Part shown: positions 37,435 through 38,385 of the stretch, one piece after another | Position numbering within the stretch: position 1 is the stretch's first letter | How the letters are laid out: the number at the start of each line of letters is the position of its first letter | Source of the DNA: Planctomycetota bacterium | GTDB lineage: Bacteria; Planctomycetota; Planctomycetia; Gemmatales; Gemmataceae | Direction of reading: 5' to 3' | Assembly: GCA_026692965.1 (NCBI GenBank) | Contig: JAPLNF010000125.1 | Location: 1 to 38,385 of the forward strand | Length of the DNA: 38,385 nt | Position numbers and translations under genes: made by a program | Notes under the pieces: model-generated | The model's input: the letters and a program-made list of their open reading frames with translations, nothing else | Told to the model about the DNA's origin: nothing | Database searches by the model: none

Positions 37435-38385
37435 ATGGTTGTTGGAAACAAATGGCAAATCGCTTCTGCAATGCTCGGTATTTTATTCATCAATGGTTGC
37501 GGCCAGATGATGGCACAGCGCAATGGCACAGGCAGCAATGTTGCAATGCAACGGCCTGCAGTGCGTATGAGAGCAGTAAGCGCAGAACCCGGCCCTGAAT
37601 TACGCATTCCTGCAGCATCCAATCAAAACACAGGGGCACCTGCTCCAGCCGACGTTGCTTTAGTTCCCCTTCCTCCGATTCCAAAGTATAATCAAAATAC
37701 TACAGATGTGGTACGAACCAATAATACTGTGGCCAATAACATTCCTGAAAACCCCACTATAAACTCCACTAATCAAGTGGCGCTTGGCTCTTCTAATATT
37801 GCTAAGGCCAATAACTTGGTATCACCTTTTGGTGTTTTGGCCGTATCTGAAAACAATAATACCACTCCAAAACCAACCGAGATGTCTACGGATCCAACCC
37901 GCAATCTTTACCATAAAACCATGGCAAGGCTTGCAACTTTGGACTCTTATGTTGTTAGGCTGGTGCGTAAGGAAGTAATCAATAACAAAAAGAAGCCACA
38001 AGAAACTTTGCTGCTTAAATATCGTAAAGCGCCTTTAAGTATTTACTTTAAATGGCTCGATAGCGAAGGCATTGGCCGAGAAGTTGTTTATGTTGAAGGC
38101 ATGTACGAAAATAAAATTCATACACTTTTGGCCGGTGGGGATGTGCCTTTCATGCCCGCAGGAAAACGGATGGCATTTGCACCCGATAGCATTTTGGTAA
38201 GGAGTGCCAGCAGGCACAATATTAAAGAGGCAGGATTTGTACCTTTAGTTGAAGGTTTGGGTCGTGCAATCATTGGCCAATCCAAAGGCGATATGCGTTT
38301 TGGTACGGTCAAATACACTGCAGCGAACAAAAGGCCAGAGTTTGGCTTTCCTGTTGAATCTTTAGAACACTTCATCCCAATTGGT
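37435..38385 (+). CDS. DUF1571 family lipoprotein-like exported protein, truncated at right edge
   Basis: ATG at 37435, lipobox-like LFINGCGQ, Asn/Pro-rich linker, then YHKTMARLATLDSYVVRLVRKEVINNKKKPQETLLLKYRKAPLSIYFKWLDSEGIGREVVYVEG...; open to window end by manual translation. Confidence 0.82.
   Translation, partial: MVVGNKWQIASAMLGILFINGCGQMMAQRNGTGSNVAMQRPAVRMRAVSAEPGPELRIPAASNQNTGAPAPADVALVPLPPIPKYNQNTTDVVRTNNTVANNIPENPTINSTNQVALGSSNIAKANNLVSPFGVLAVSENNNTTPKPTEMSTDPTRNLYHKTMARLATLDSYVVRLVRKEVINNKKKPQETLLLKYRKAPLSIYFKWLDSEGIGREVVYVEGMYENKIHTLLAGGDVPFMPAGKRMAFAPDSILVRSASRHNIKEAGFVPLVEGLGRAIIGQSKGDMRFGTVKYTAANKRPEFGFPVESLEHFIPIG

Noticed and set aside
1-38385. CRISPR arrays, transposons, prophage, tRNA/rRNA genes
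   Set aside because: None seen by reading: no regularly spaced repeats, transposase motifs, phage structural genes or cloverleaf-like sequences recognised.

Overview
The window looks chromosomal and bacterial. Family content (DUF1571, FHA-linked class III cyclase, Hanks kinases, tad pili) suggests Planctomycetota, but that is inference. From left to right it contains: (1) a minus-strand tad/Flp pilus block (secretin CpaC, CpaB, CpaA, three Flp pilin paralogs) and a polytopic membrane protein; (2) a plus-strand chemosensory locus: Hanks kinase with two receiver domains, CheA with two near-identical Hpt domains, CheW, two tandem paralogous MCPs (one without HAMP), CheB and CheR, followed by Mug, a CaMKII-association-domain protein and an FHA-GAF-class III cyclase; (3) a TolC-like efflux protein, a sugar isomerase/epimerase, a LolA-like exported protein, a minus-strand mlaE-mlaF-mlaD operon, an M50 site-2 protease, a DUF2203 protein and MgtE; (4) panC, CYTH, Rieske, a candidate ArsC-family selenoprotein with an in-frame UGA, and a lysine/aminoadipate-type cluster (DUF1338/HglS-like, class III aminotransferase, ALDH7-like dehydrogenase); (5) a DUF1571 protein running off the right edge. 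The strongest observations are the UGA-containing ArsC-like gene (UxxC, own ribosome binding site, downstream hairpin), two genes each frameshifted by a short tandem duplication (25 bp in panC, 35 bp in the DUF1338 gene), and a CheY-less chemosensory cluster next to a kinase, a CaMKII hub-like protein and an FHA cyclase. No tRNA, rRNA, CRISPR array or transposase was recognised.
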